Source: Zoogloea oryzae
Lineage (GTDB): Bacteria; Pseudomonadota; Gammaproteobacteria; Burkholderiales; Rhodocyclaceae
NCBI RefSeq assembly: GCF_030161255.1
Contig: NZ_BSPX01000015.1
Span: 1 to 64,000, forward strand
Length of the DNA: 64,000 nucleotides
Direction of reading: 5' to 3'
The notes beneath the pieces were generated by a model that ran no database searches, was not told the origin of the DNA, and saw nothing but the letters and a program-made list of their open reading frames with translations. The stretch's first letter is position 1. Every line of letters starts with the position of its first letter. Shown piece after piece: positions 10,128-20,639 of this stretch. Made by a program: the position numbers and the translations under genes.

Positions 10128-10472
10128 TCAGTCCTTGTCCGCCAGGGCGAGGCTGACCATCCAGGTAAGCAGGCTGTACGCCAGCGCACCCCAGAAAGCG
10201 GTTGAAAAGTCCGGCACGACGAAGCCCTTGACGAGGCCGGACACGCTCCAGAACATCAGCGCGTTGATCACCAGCGTGAACAGACCCAGCGTCAGGATCG
10301 TGATCGGCAGGGTGATCAGCACGAGCAGCGGCCGGATGATCGCATTGACGAAGCCCAGCAGTACCGCGCTTATCAGCGCCGCTGCGTAGCTGTCCACCTG
10401 CACCTTGCTGATGATCTCCGGGATCAGCATCAGCGCGACCGCGTTGAGCACCCAGCGCAATATCAGTTTCAT
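10128..10472 (-). CDS. Small four-helix membrane protein, phage holin family 4-2 (PF04020-like)
   Basis: 114 residues starting MKLILRW, with GGAGAG 5 bases before the ATG. Four hydrophobic helices span most of the protein (VLNAVALMLIPEII, ALISAVLLGFVNAIIRPLL, ITILTLGLFTLVINALMFW, FWGALAYSLLTWMVSLAL). The NAIIRP and LGLFTLVINA motifs are typical of the PF04020 family, which is widespread in chromosomes despite its phage-derived name. The function is unknown. It follows hemH on the same strand with a 34-base gap, so it is probably co-transcribed from hrcA-hemH. Confidence 0.85.
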   Translation of the reverse strand: MKLILRWVLNAVALMLIPEIISKVQVDSYAAALISAVLLGFVNAIIRPLLVLITLPITILTLGLFTLVINALMFWSVSGLVKGFVVPDFSTAFWGALAYSLLTWMVSLALADKD

Positions 10473-10506
10473 TGGTTCTCTCCAGCCCCGGCGGGGCGAT
10501 GATTGA

Positions 10507-11604
10507 TCAGGCCTTGGCGCCGCGGTCGCGTGCCAGGCGCGCCTGGCGTTCGAGCGTGCCCGCATCCGGTTGCGGCTCCGTCAGCCAGTGGCCCATTTCC
10601 CGCACGCACACGGCCATCAGCGCCTCGATCCAGTCGTCGCGTTCGTTCAGGCACGGGATGTATCCGAAGCGCTTGCCGCCCGCGTGCAGGAAGGCCTCGC
10701 GGCATTCCATGTTGATCTCTTCCAGCGTCTCGAGACAATCCGAGACGAAACCCGGGCACATCACGTCCACCGATCCGACGCCTGCCTGCGCCATCGCCTC
10801 CAGGGTAGGCTGGGTGTAGGGCTGCAGCCACTCGGCCTTGCCGAAGCGCGACTGGAAGCTCACCACCAGCTTCTCAGGCGGCAGTGCCAGGGCTTCGCCC
10901 AGCAGGCGCGCGGTCTTCAGGCATTCGCAGTGATAGGGATCGCCGAGCTCGAGCGAGCGCTTGGGGGTGCCGTGGAAGCTGAGTACCAGCCGGTCGGGTT
11001 CGCCGTTGCGCTTCCAGTGTTCGCGCACCGAATTGGCGAGGGCCTGGATGTAGGTGGGCTCGCCCGGAAAGCTGCGCACGTAGCGGATTTCCGGCAGGTT
11101 GCGCCAGTGGCGCAGGCAGTCGGCGACCTCGTCGATCACCGTGGCGGTGGTGCTGGCGGCGTACTGGGGGTAGAGCGGCACCACGAGGATGCGCGTGCAG
11201 CCGGCGGCGCGCATGGCGTCGAGCTGGGTGCGGATCGACGGCTGGCCGTAGCGCATCGCCCATTCGACGACGAGATCCCGCTCGCCCGCATTGGCGAAAA
11301 AGCCCTTCAGGAGCTTGGCCTGCTTCTCGGTGTGGGCCTTGAGGGGCGAGCCTTCGTCCGTCCACACGCTGGCGTACTTGGCGGCCGACTTGGCCGGACG
11401 GGTGCGCAGGATGATGCCGTGGAGGATCGGCCACCACACGAAGCGTGGGATCTCCACGACCCGCGGGTCGGACAGGAACTGTCGCAGATACGGGCGCAGG
11501 GCGGCCGCCGTGGGGGCGGTGGGGGTGCCGAGATTGACCAGCAGGATGCCGGTACGCGGCGCCTTGCCGTGGGTGTGCGCTGGCGCTTGCCAGAATCGGG
11601 TCAT
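10507..11604 (-). CDS. hemH: Ferrochelatase
   Basis: Inserts Fe2+ into protoporphyrin IX, the last step of heme synthesis, at the inner face of the membrane. 365 residues. Signatures: GILLVNLGTPTAPT near residue 20, the metal-ligand His in LVLSFHGTPKRSLE, and the C-terminal FVSDCLETLEEI with its active-site Glu residues. It sits 16 bases after hrcA, an arrangement common in betaproteobacteria that places heme synthesis on a heat-shock-regulator transcript. Confidence 0.97.
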   Translation of the reverse strand: MTRFWQAPAHTHGKAPRTGILLVNLGTPTAPTAAALRPYLRQFLSDPRVVEIPRFVWWPILHGIILRTRPAKSAAKYASVWTDEGSPLKAHTEKQAKLLKGFFANAGERDLVVEWAMRYGQPSIRTQLDAMRAAGCTRILVVPLYPQYAASTTATVIDEVADCLRHWRNLPEIRYVRSFPGEPTYIQALANSVREHWKRNGEPDRLVLSFHGTPKRSLELGDPYHCECLKTARLLGEALALPPEKLVVSFQSRFGKAEWLQPYTQPTLEAMAQAGVGSVDVMCPGFVSDCLETLEEINMECREAFLHAGGKRFGYIPCLNERDDWIEALMAVCVREMGHWLTEPQPDAGTLERQARLARDRGAKA

Positions 11605-11620
11605 CGGGGAGCTTTCAGGT

Positions 11621-12649
11621 TCAGTTTTGCCCGGAGAGGGCGCTTGAAATGAGGCGGGCGGTGACGTCCACGATCGGGATCACCCGTTCGTAGGCCATCC
11701 GGGTGGGGCCGATCACGCCGACCGAGCCGACCAGCTGGCCGTCCACCTCGTAGGGAGCGGTGACGACGCTGCAGTCGTCCAGCGGGCTAAGGCCGCTCTC
11801 GCCACCGATGAAAATCTGCACGCCCTGGGCGCGGTTGGAGATGTCGAGGAGCTGCATCAGCCCGGTCTTCTGCTCGAAGAGCTTGAAGAGCTCACGCAGG
11901 CGGGCCATGTTCGACGACAGATCCTCGGCATCGAGCAGGTTGGTTTCGCCCGAGATTACGTAGGTGCTGCGGGTTTCCTCCAGCGCCTCGCTGCCGGCTT
12001 CGACGGCCGCGCTCATCAGCTCGGTCATGTCGGTGCGCAGCTGCTTGAGCTCGTCCTGGATGCGGGTGCGGATCTCGTCGAAGGCGAGGCCCGCGAAGTG
12101 CTGGTTGAGGTAGTTGGCGGCGGTGACGAGCTCCGACGGGCTGTAGGCGCGCTTGGTAAACAGGATGCGGTTCTGCACGTCGCCGGCGCTGGTGACAAGG
12201 ATCAGCAGGATGCGGGTGTCGGACAGGCTGACGAACTCGATCTGGCGGATCCTCGGCACGTCCTGCTTGGGCGAGACGACGACGCCGGCGAAGTGGGTGA
12301 GGCCCGACAGCAGCTGGGAGGCGGCATTGAGCACGCGCTGGGGCTCGCCGGGCTGGATCTGGCCCTGGAGTTCATGGAGCTGGCCGGTGCCGATGGGCTG
12401 TACGGTGAGCAGGCTGTCCACAAAAAAACGATAGCCCAGGGGCGTGGGAATCCGCCCGGCGGAGGTGTGCGGGCTGGTGATGAAGCCCAGCTCCTCCAGG
12501 TCGGACATCACGTTGCGCACCGTGGCCGGCGACAGTTGCAGGCCCGAATAGCGCGACAGGGCCCGCGACCCGACGGGCTGGCCTTCGGCGATGTAATGCT
12601 CCACCAGGGTCTTCAGGAGGATTTGCGAGCGTTGGTCGAGACGGGTCAT
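11621..12649 (-). CDS. hrcA: Heat-inducible transcription repressor HrcA
   Basis: Repressor that binds CIRCE operators of chaperone genes (usually groESL) and needs GroEL to fold. 342 residues. The N-terminal winged helix includes LDQRSQILLKTLVEHYIAEG and the recognition region SPATVRNVMSDLEELG; then comes a GAF-like dimer domain; the C-terminal GVIGPTRMAYERVIPIVD is diagnostic. No CIRCE sequence is seen in front of grpE or dnaK in this window, so its targets are probably elsewhere. Confidence 0.97.
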   Translation of the reverse strand: MTRLDQRSQILLKTLVEHYIAEGQPVGSRALSRYSGLQLSPATVRNVMSDLEELGFITSPHTSAGRIPTPLGYRFFVDSLLTVQPIGTGQLHELQGQIQPGEPQRVLNAASQLLSGLTHFAGVVVSPKQDVPRIRQIEFVSLSDTRILLILVTSAGDVQNRILFTKRAYSPSELVTAANYLNQHFAGLAFDEIRTRIQDELKQLRTDMTELMSAAVEAGSEALEETRSTYVISGETNLLDAEDLSSNMARLRELFKLFEQKTGLMQLLDISNRAQGVQIFIGGESGLSPLDDCSVVTAPYEVDGQLVGSVGVIGPTRMAYERVIPIVDVTARLISSALSGQN

Positions 12650-12740
12650 GGCGGCAGATGGATGGTTCCCGGCGATTCTAAGAGAAGGCCTGCGTTCATG
12701 AGAAGCAGGAGCACGCGGCAGAATGTGGTTTAATCAATGC

Positions 12741-13625
12741 ATGACCTGCGAGTTCAAGACTATCGCACTGATCGGCAAGTATCAGAGCCCTGAAGTGGCC
12801 GAGGCGGTGCTTCGGCTGGCCAATTATTTGCGCGGCCTCGGCATTGCCGTGTTGATCGAGCAGGGAACCGCGAGTTCCACCGGTCTCACGGCGGGTTTCA
12901 CGGTGGCGAGCTACGACGAGATCGGTGCCAGGGCGGATCTGGCCGTGGTGCTCGGCGGTGACGGCACCCTGCTCAACAGCGCCTGCCGGCTCGCTGCTTA
13001 TAACGTGCCGCTGGCGGGCGTCAATCAGGGCCGGCTGGGCTTTCTCACCGACATCTCCCGCGAGGTCGCCCTCGACAAGATCGGCGAGATCCTCCAGGGC
13101 CGCTACACCGAAGAATCCCGCATCCTGCTCGACGCCGAAGTGCTGCGCGGCGGGCAACGGGTGTTCCATACGGTGGCCCTCAACGACGTGGTGGTCAACA
13201 AGGGTGAGCTGGGCCGGATGATCGAATTCGACCTGCGTGTCGACGGCGAGTTCGTCTACACCCAGCGCTCCGACGGCATGATCGTCTCGACCCCCACCGG
13301 ATCGACGGCCTACGCGCTGTCGGCCAACGGGCCGATCCTCCACCCCAGCGTCGAAGGCATTGCGCTGGTGCCCATGTGCCCCCACGCGCTCACCGCCCGG
13401 CCGATCACGTTGCCCGATCACTGCTGCATCGAGATCGTGCTGCTGCCGCCCCACGATTCCCGCGTCCACTTCGACGGCCAGAGCCGCTACGACACCCGCG
13501 CCGGCGACACCGTGCGGATCACCCGCTCGCCCCATCGCGTGCGCCTGCTTCATCCCCCGGGCTACAGCTACTTTGCGATGCTTCGCGAAAAGCTGCACTG
13601 GAGCTCGACGCCCCGTCACGGCTGA
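12741..13625 (+). CDS. nadK: NAD kinase
   Basis: Phosphorylates NAD+ to NADP+ in the cytoplasm. 294 residues from ATG 12741 (MTCEFKTIALIGKYQ); an in-frame ATG at 12723 would add six residues without family support. Motifs: the GGDGTLL nucleotide loop near residue 74, LNDVVVNKGELG, and the TPTGSTAYALSANGP substrate loop. Transcribed divergently from hrcA and followed by recN 29 bases later, a conserved betaproteobacterial pair. Confidence 0.96.
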   Translation: MTCEFKTIALIGKYQSPEVAEAVLRLANYLRGLGIAVLIEQGTASSTGLTAGFTVASYDEIGARADLAVVLGGDGTLLNSACRLAAYNVPLAGVNQGRLGFLTDISREVALDKIGEILQGRYTEESRILLDAEVLRGGQRVFHTVALNDVVVNKGELGRMIEFDLRVDGEFVYTQRSDGMIVSTPTGSTAYALSANGPILHPSVEGIALVPMCPHALTARPITLPDHCCIEIVLLPPHDSRVHFDGQSRYDTRAGDTVRITRSPHRVRLLHPPGYSYFAMLREKLHWSSTPRHG

Positions 13626-13654
13626 CCTGCCGGTTTCACCCATTCGGTTTTTTC

Positions 13655-15316
13655 ATGCTGCGTCATCTTTCCATTCGCGATTTCGTGATTGTCGATCGGC
13701 TCGAGCTGGCCTTCGAGGCCGGCTTTGGCGCGCTTACCGGCGAGACCGGTGCGGGCAAGTCGATCCTCCTGGATGCCCTTGGCCTCGCCCTCGGTGGCAA
13801 GGCCGAGGCCGGCGTGGTGCGCAGCGGTCAGGCGCGCGCCGAGATCGTCGCCGAGTTCGACCTGCCGCCCGACGGCCCGCTGCGGGCCTGGCTGGCTGAG
13901 CAGGAGATCGACGCCGATGAAGGCGTGCTGCTGATGCGCCGCGTCATCGAAAGCGGCGGCCGCTCCAAGGCGTGGCTTAACGGCTCGCCGGTGGTGCTGG
14001 CGCAGCTGCGGACGGCCGGCGAATGGCTGGCCGACATCCACGGCCAGCACGCCCATCATGCGCTGCTCAGGCCCGACGCCCAGCTGGCGCTCGTCGATGC
14101 CCACGGTGGCCTTGTCGCCCAGGCGGCCGAGGTGGCCGAGCGTCACCGCGTGTGGTCGGCCCTGCGGCGGGCGCGGGAGGCGGCGGAGGAGGGCGCGTCC
14201 TCCACCGAGCGCGAGCGGGAGCTCCTTGGCTGGCAGGTGGCGGAACTGCGCGAGCTGGCCTTCGAGCCCGAAGAATGGGCCCAGCTCAATCAGGAGCAGG
14301 CCCGGCTGGCCCACGCAGCCGGCCTGATCGAAGGCAGCGCCGAAGTCATCGACGGCCTGGCGGAAGGCGAGTACGCGCTGGTCTCCCAGCTTGAGCGCCT
14401 GCTCTCCCGCGTTGCCGACATGGCCAGCCACGACGGCCAGCTTGCCGACGTGCAGGAGCTGCTCGGCAGCGCCAGCATCCAGCTCGACGAGGCGCTCCAC
14501 GCCATGCGTCGCTACCGCGACCGGCTCGATCTCGATCCGGATCGTCTCGCCGAGATCGACCAGCGCATCCAGGCCATCACGGCCATGGCCCGCAAATATC
14601 GCGTCGCGCCCGAAGGGCTGCCGGAAGTGCTGGCCGAGAGTGTCGGTCGGCTCGATCGGCTGGTCCGCCAGTCCGATCCCGAAGCCCTGGCCCGGGAAGA
14701 GGCCGCGGCCCGGTCGGCGTTTTTGGCCGTGGCCGAGCCGCTCTCGGCAGCCCGGCGCGAGCTTGCGGCCGAGTTGTCGGCGGCGGTTACCGAAGCCATG
14801 CAGTCGCTGGCGATGGGCGGTGCCCAGTTCGAGATTGCGCTGCGACCCGTCGAAGAAGGGGCCGCGAGCGGGCTGGAGAGCGTCGAGTTCCTCGTCACCG
14901 CCAACGCCAGCCAGCCGCTCAGGCCGATGGCCCGGGTGGCGTCTGGCGGCGAGCTGTCGCGGATCGGCCTGGCGATCCAGGTCATCACCAGCCGCAACGC
15001 GGCCACGCCGACGTTGATTTTCGATGAGGTGGATGTGGGGATCGGCGGTCGGGTGGCCGAGATCGTCGGCCGGCTGCTGCGTCAGCTGGGCGACGACCGG
15101 CAGGTGCTGTGCGTCACCCACCTGCCGCAGGTGGCCGCCCAGGCCAACTGGCAGTGGTCCATCGCCAAGGAAACACGGGATGGCGAGACCCTGTCGCGGG
15201 TCACGCCGCTGGACGACCCGGCGCGGATCGAGGAGATCGCCCGGATGCTGGGCGGGGTGAACATCACCGACACCACCCGCAGCCACGCCGCGGAGATGCT
15301 TGGCCTGACCGGCTGA
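13655..15316 (+). CDS. recN: DNA repair protein RecN
   Basis: SMC-like ATPase for double-strand break repair. 553 residues, the family norm, from ATG 13655 (MLRHLSIRDFVIVD). Walker A is GETGAGKSI near residue 33. A long central coiled-coil arm (Glu/Arg-rich) follows, with ABC signature VASGGELSRI and Walker B TLIFDEVDVGIGG near the end. It is directly downstream of nadK. Its stop codon abuts the stop of the facing GDT1-family gene. Confidence 0.97.
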   Translation: MLRHLSIRDFVIVDRLELAFEAGFGALTGETGAGKSILLDALGLALGGKAEAGVVRSGQARAEIVAEFDLPPDGPLRAWLAEQEIDADEGVLLMRRVIESGGRSKAWLNGSPVVLAQLRTAGEWLADIHGQHAHHALLRPDAQLALVDAHGGLVAQAAEVAERHRVWSALRRAREAAEEGASSTERERELLGWQVAELRELAFEPEEWAQLNQEQARLAHAAGLIEGSAEVIDGLAEGEYALVSQLERLLSRVADMASHDGQLADVQELLGSASIQLDEALHAMRRYRDRLDLDPDRLAEIDQRIQAITAMARKYRVAPEGLPEVLAESVGRLDRLVRQSDPEALAREEAAARSAFLAVAEPLSAARRELAAELSAAVTEAMQSLAMGGAQFEIALRPVEEGAASGLESVEFLVTANASQPLRPMARVASGGELSRIGLAIQVITSRNAATPTLIFDEVDVGIGGRVAEIVGRLLRQLGDDRQVLCVTHLPQVAAQANWQWSIAKETRDGETLSRVTPLDDPARIEEIARMLGGVNITDTTRSHAAEMLGLTG

Positions 15317-15892
15317 TCAGCCCAGGCTGGCGGCGCCGGCCATGGTCACGACGCCGGTGAGCACGAACACGCCGGCGGCGATCCAGCGGATCAGCTTGAG
15401 GGGCAGGCGCTTCGCCAGCCCTTCGCCTAGCAGCACGGCCGGCACGTTGGCGAGCATCATGCCCACCGTGGTGCCCAGCACCACCCAGGCCAGCGCATCG
15501 AAACGGGCGGCGAGGGCGACGGTGGCGAGTTGCGTCTTGTCGCCCATCTCGGCGATGAAGAAGGCGATGGCGGTGGTCACGAAGGCGCCCGCCGGGTGCA
15601 TCTCGGAAGGCGCCTCGTCGTCATCCAGCGTATCGGGCTTGAGCGTCCACAGGCCGAACACCACAAACACGATGCCGACGATCCACGGCAGCCAGTGGGT
15701 CGGGATGTACTGGGCAACCCATACGCCCACCGAGCCGGCGAGGGCGTGGTTGAGGATCGTCGCCACGAAGATCCCGGCGATGATCGGCCAGGGCTTGCGC
15801 AGGCGGGCCGCCAGAACAAAAGACAAAAGCTGGGTCTTGTCGCCGATTTCAGCCAGGGCGACGAGGGCGGTCGAAGTCAGGAATGCGTCCAC
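15317..15892 (-). CDS. GDT1/TMEM165 (UPF0016) family cation transporter, probable Mn2+ exporter
   Basis: Inner-membrane protein of 191 residues and six predicted helices, built as two homologous halves. Each half carries the family signature E-x-G-D-K-T: ALAEIGDKTQL (first helix) and FIAEMGDKTQL (fourth helix). Bacterial members (MneA, MneP-like UPF0016) export Mn2+; others move Ca2+ against H+. Manganese is the likelier substrate here by family precedent. No yybP-ykoY riboswitch was recognised upstream. Its neighbour fur gives a metal-homeostasis context. Confidence 0.88.
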   Translation of the reverse strand: MDAFLTSTALVALAEIGDKTQLLSFVLAARLRKPWPIIAGIFVATILNHALAGSVGVWVAQYIPTHWLPWIVGIVFVVFGLWTLKPDTLDDDEAPSEMHPAGAFVTTAIAFFIAEMGDKTQLATVALAARFDALAWVVLGTTVGMMLANVPAVLLGEGLAKRLPLKLIRWIAAGVFVLTGVVTMAGAASLG

Positions 15893-15920
15893 GGGATGGC
15901 GGCGTCAGGGCCGCGGGGAA

Positions 15921-16385
15921 TCAGGAATCAGAAGTGCTGCTGGCCTGGCTGACACCAACGGCCTTGTGCGGGCAGTCGGTCTTCTTGCAGTCCACGTAAA
16001 GATAGAGGGCGTGTTCACGCACGGCAAAGCCGCGCTCTTCGGCGATGCGGTTCTGGCGTTCCTCGATGGCGGGGTCGAAGAATTCTTCCACGTGCCCGCA
16101 CTGCATGCAGACGAGGTGGTCGTGGTGGCCGCCTTCGTTGAGCTCGAAGACCGCCTTGCCGGATTCGAAGTAGTGGCGCTCGAGGATGCCCGCCTGCTGG
16201 AACTGGGTGAGCACGCGATAGACGGTGGCGAGGCCGATATCCATGTCTTCGGCGATCAGCAGGCGATAGACGTCTTCGGCGGTCAGATGGCGGTTTTCGG
16301 CCTTCTGGAACAGATCGAGGATCTTCAGCCGGGGGAAGGTCGCCTTCAGGCCGATACTTTTTAGATTCTGGGAGTTGCTGGACAT
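15921..16385 (-). CDS. fur: Ferric uptake regulator Fur
   Basis: Fe2+-dependent repressor of iron uptake genes. 154 residues from the ATG complementary to 16383-16385 (MSSNSQNLKSIGLKATFPRL); a longer frame upstream is not family-like. The winged helix covers about 1-85 (LATVYRVLTQFQQAGIL), and the metal site is EGGHHDHLVCMQCGHVEEF with the C-terminal CKKTDCPH. It is divergent from bamE, the usual fur/bamE arrangement of proteobacteria. I did not find a convincing Fur box in the 118 bases between them. Confidence 0.97.
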   Translation of the reverse strand: MSSNSQNLKSIGLKATFPRLKILDLFQKAENRHLTAEDVYRLLIAEDMDIGLATVYRVLTQFQQAGILERHYFESGKAVFELNEGGHHDHLVCMQCGHVEEFFDPAIEERQNRIAEERGFAVREHALYLYVDCKKTDCPHKAVGVSQASSTSDS

Positions 16386-16503
16386 GGAGGCCCCGAAAAA
16401 CACGAGAAGGCGGCCGGGAGCCCGGCCGGCCCCGTATGATATAGTTTCTGCCCCTCGTTGAGAATGCGGCCTCCGGGCCGCGCCTGCGTCCGCTCCGAAC
16501 CCC

Positions 16504-16875
16504 ATGCGCAATCTGATCTCTTCCGCCTTGCTGTTCGCCGCGCTGGGTGCGGCTGTTTCCGGTTGCTCCCCGACCGCGGTCAGCGATTTCGTGAAGCCCT
16601 ACCGGATCGACATCCGCCAGGGCAATTACGTCACCCAGGAGATGGTCGCCCAGCTCAAGCCGGGCATGTCCCGCGACCAGGTCCGCTTCGTGCTCGGCAC
16701 GCCGCTGGTCGCCGACGTCTTCCACGCCGACCGCTGGGACTACGTCTATCGCTTCCGGCCCGGCAAGGGCGACACGCTTCTCGAGCGCCGGCTCACGGTG
16801 ATCTTCGCCGGTGACGGCCTGGCCCGCCTGGAAGGCGATGTCCGTCCCGAGGATGCGGCTGCAAAGCCCCAGTAA
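16504..16875 (+). CDS. bamE: Outer membrane protein assembly factor BamE (SmpA/OmlA)
   Basis: Lipoprotein of the BAM complex that inserts beta-barrel proteins in the outer membrane. 123 residues. A lipoprotein signal peptide ends in the lipobox VSGC (acylated Cys near residue 21). The SmpA/OmlA fold follows: IRQGNYVTQEMVAQLKPGMS, QVRFVLGTPLVADVFH, RWDYVYRF. Divergent from fur; dapB follows 63 bases later. Confidence 0.95.
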   Translation: MRNLISSALLFAALGAAVSGCSPTAVSDFVKPYRIDIRQGNYVTQEMVAQLKPGMSRDQVRFVLGTPLVADVFHADRWDYVYRFRPGKGDTLLERRLTVIFAGDGLARLEGDVRPEDAAAKPQ

Positions 16876-16938
16876 TCTGCGGGGCGGGCTGTCACGCCCC
16901 TCGACACCCATTTCCTATCGTTCATTTTCGGGAAACAC

Positions 16939-17745
16939 ATGAAGAAAGTTCGTATCGCGATTGCCGGTGCGTCGGGCCGCATGGGCCGGATGCTGATCGA
17001 GACGACCCTCAAGGCTGCCGATGCCGAACTCGTGGCGGCGTTCGATCAGCCGGGCAGCCCCTTCATCGGCAAGGATGCCGGTGAACTGGTCAGCCAGCCC
17101 TGCGGCGTGGCGATTACTACTGACGTAGCCGCCGGCCTCGCCAAGGCCGACTGCCTGATCGACTTCACCCGCCCTGAGGGGACACTGCATCACCTCGAGC
17201 TCGCCAAGGCGGCCTCGTGTGGCATGGTGATCGGCACGACCGGTTTCTCGGCTGAGGGCAAGGCTGCCATTGCTGCGGCGGCTGAATCGATCCCGGTGGT
17301 CTTTGCGCCCAACATGGCGATCGGCGTCAATGCGGTGTTCAAGCTGCTCGAAGTGGCCGCGCGCATCCTCAGCGAAGGCTACGACGTGGAAGTCATCGAG
17401 GCCCATCATCGCCTGAAGATCGACGCGCCCTCCGGCACTGCGCTGCGCATGGGCGAGGTGGTCGCGAGGGAGCTCGGTCGCGATCTGGAAACCTGCGCCA
17501 TCTACGGCCGCGAAGGCGTGACCGGCGAGCGCGACGCCCAGACCATCGGTTTCTCGACGATCCGCGGCGGCGACATCGTCGGCGATCACACCGTGCTGTT
17601 TGCCGGCATCGGCGAGCGCATCGAGATCACCCACAAGAGCAGCAGCCGTATGCCGTACGCTTCCGGCAGCCTGCGTGCGGCGCGCTTCATCGCCGGTCGC
17701 AAGGCGGGGCTCTTCGATATGCAGGATGTGCTCGGCCTGAAGTGA
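16939..17745 (+). CDS. dapB: 4-hydroxy-tetrahydrodipicolinate reductase
   Basis: NAD(P)H-dependent step of lysine and meso-diaminopimelate synthesis. 268 residues. The Rossmann motif is IAGASGRMGRML at residue 7. The catalytic region EAHHRLKIDAPSGTA carries the His and Lys, and the C-terminal LFDMQDVLGLK is the DapB family end. It supplies precursors for peptidoglycan. A -10-like TATAGT lies between it and the hybrid kinase. Confidence 0.97.
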   Translation: MKKVRIAIAGASGRMGRMLIETTLKAADAELVAAFDQPGSPFIGKDAGELVSQPCGVAITTDVAAGLAKADCLIDFTRPEGTLHHLELAKAASCGMVIGTTGFSAEGKAAIAAAAESIPVVFAPNMAIGVNAVFKLLEVAARILSEGYDVEVIEAHHRLKIDAPSGTALRMGEVVARELGRDLETCAIYGREGVTGERDAQTIGFSTIRGGDIVGDHTVLFAGIGERIEITHKSSSRMPYASGSLRAARFIAGRKAGLFDMQDVLGLK

Positions 17746-17828
17746 TCGGGCCCCGGTTTTCCGGGCTCAAGGACGGGGTCGGCATGCCGTTATAGTCGTC
17801 AGATTCAAGGTGGCGCACCGGTTTTTAG

Positions 17829-20468
<2,640 letters not shown>

Positions 20469-20505
20469 GCGTGTCAGCGTCTTGTCAGTTTACCTACAGA
20501 CGAGT

Positions 20506-20535
20506 TTGCCGGAGTGGCCCGTCACGGGCTATAAT
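20506..20535 (+). promoter_or_regulatory. Sigma-70 promoter of carAB
   Basis: TTGCCG (20506-20511), 18-base spacer, TATAAT (20530-20535). It predicts transcription from about 20542, giving a leader of about 100 bases to the carA start. Confidence 0.7.
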
Positions 20536-20550
20536 TAGAAAGTTTCTCAG

Positions 20551-20581
20551 CGGGATAGCCACAGCGGCTGATCCCGTTTTT
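20551..20581 (+). terminator. Terminator-like hairpin at the 5' end of the carAB leader (candidate attenuator)
   Basis: CGGGAT-AGCC (20551-20560) pairs with GGCT-ATCCCG (20566-20576, one bulged G), loop ACAGC, followed by TTTTT. It would end transcripts arriving from the kinase gene. It also lies about 10 bases inside the transcript expected from the TATAAT promoter, so it could act as a carAB attenuator. There is no room before it for a leader peptide. Confidence 0.65.
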
Positions 20582-20639
20582 CATGTGTAGCCTGCTGCAC
20601 ATGCCAGTTGCCCAATCACCAGAATTCGAGGAGTCCGCC

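Noticed and set aside
15500..15892. A Mn2+-sensing yybP-ykoY riboswitch for the GDT1-family gene
   Set aside because: The short upstream gap (15893-15920) is too small for the motif and fur lies directly upstream.
16386..16503. A Fur box between fur and bamE
   Set aside because: No stretch resembles GATAATGATAATCATTATC or three adjacent GATAAT-type hexamers.
20583..20639. An upstream in-frame ATG for carA, or a carA leader peptide
   Set aside because: It sits directly after the hairpin T-run without a ribosome site, while GTG 20640 has GAGGAG and matches the family start; it is in frame with carA, so it is not a separate leader peptide.
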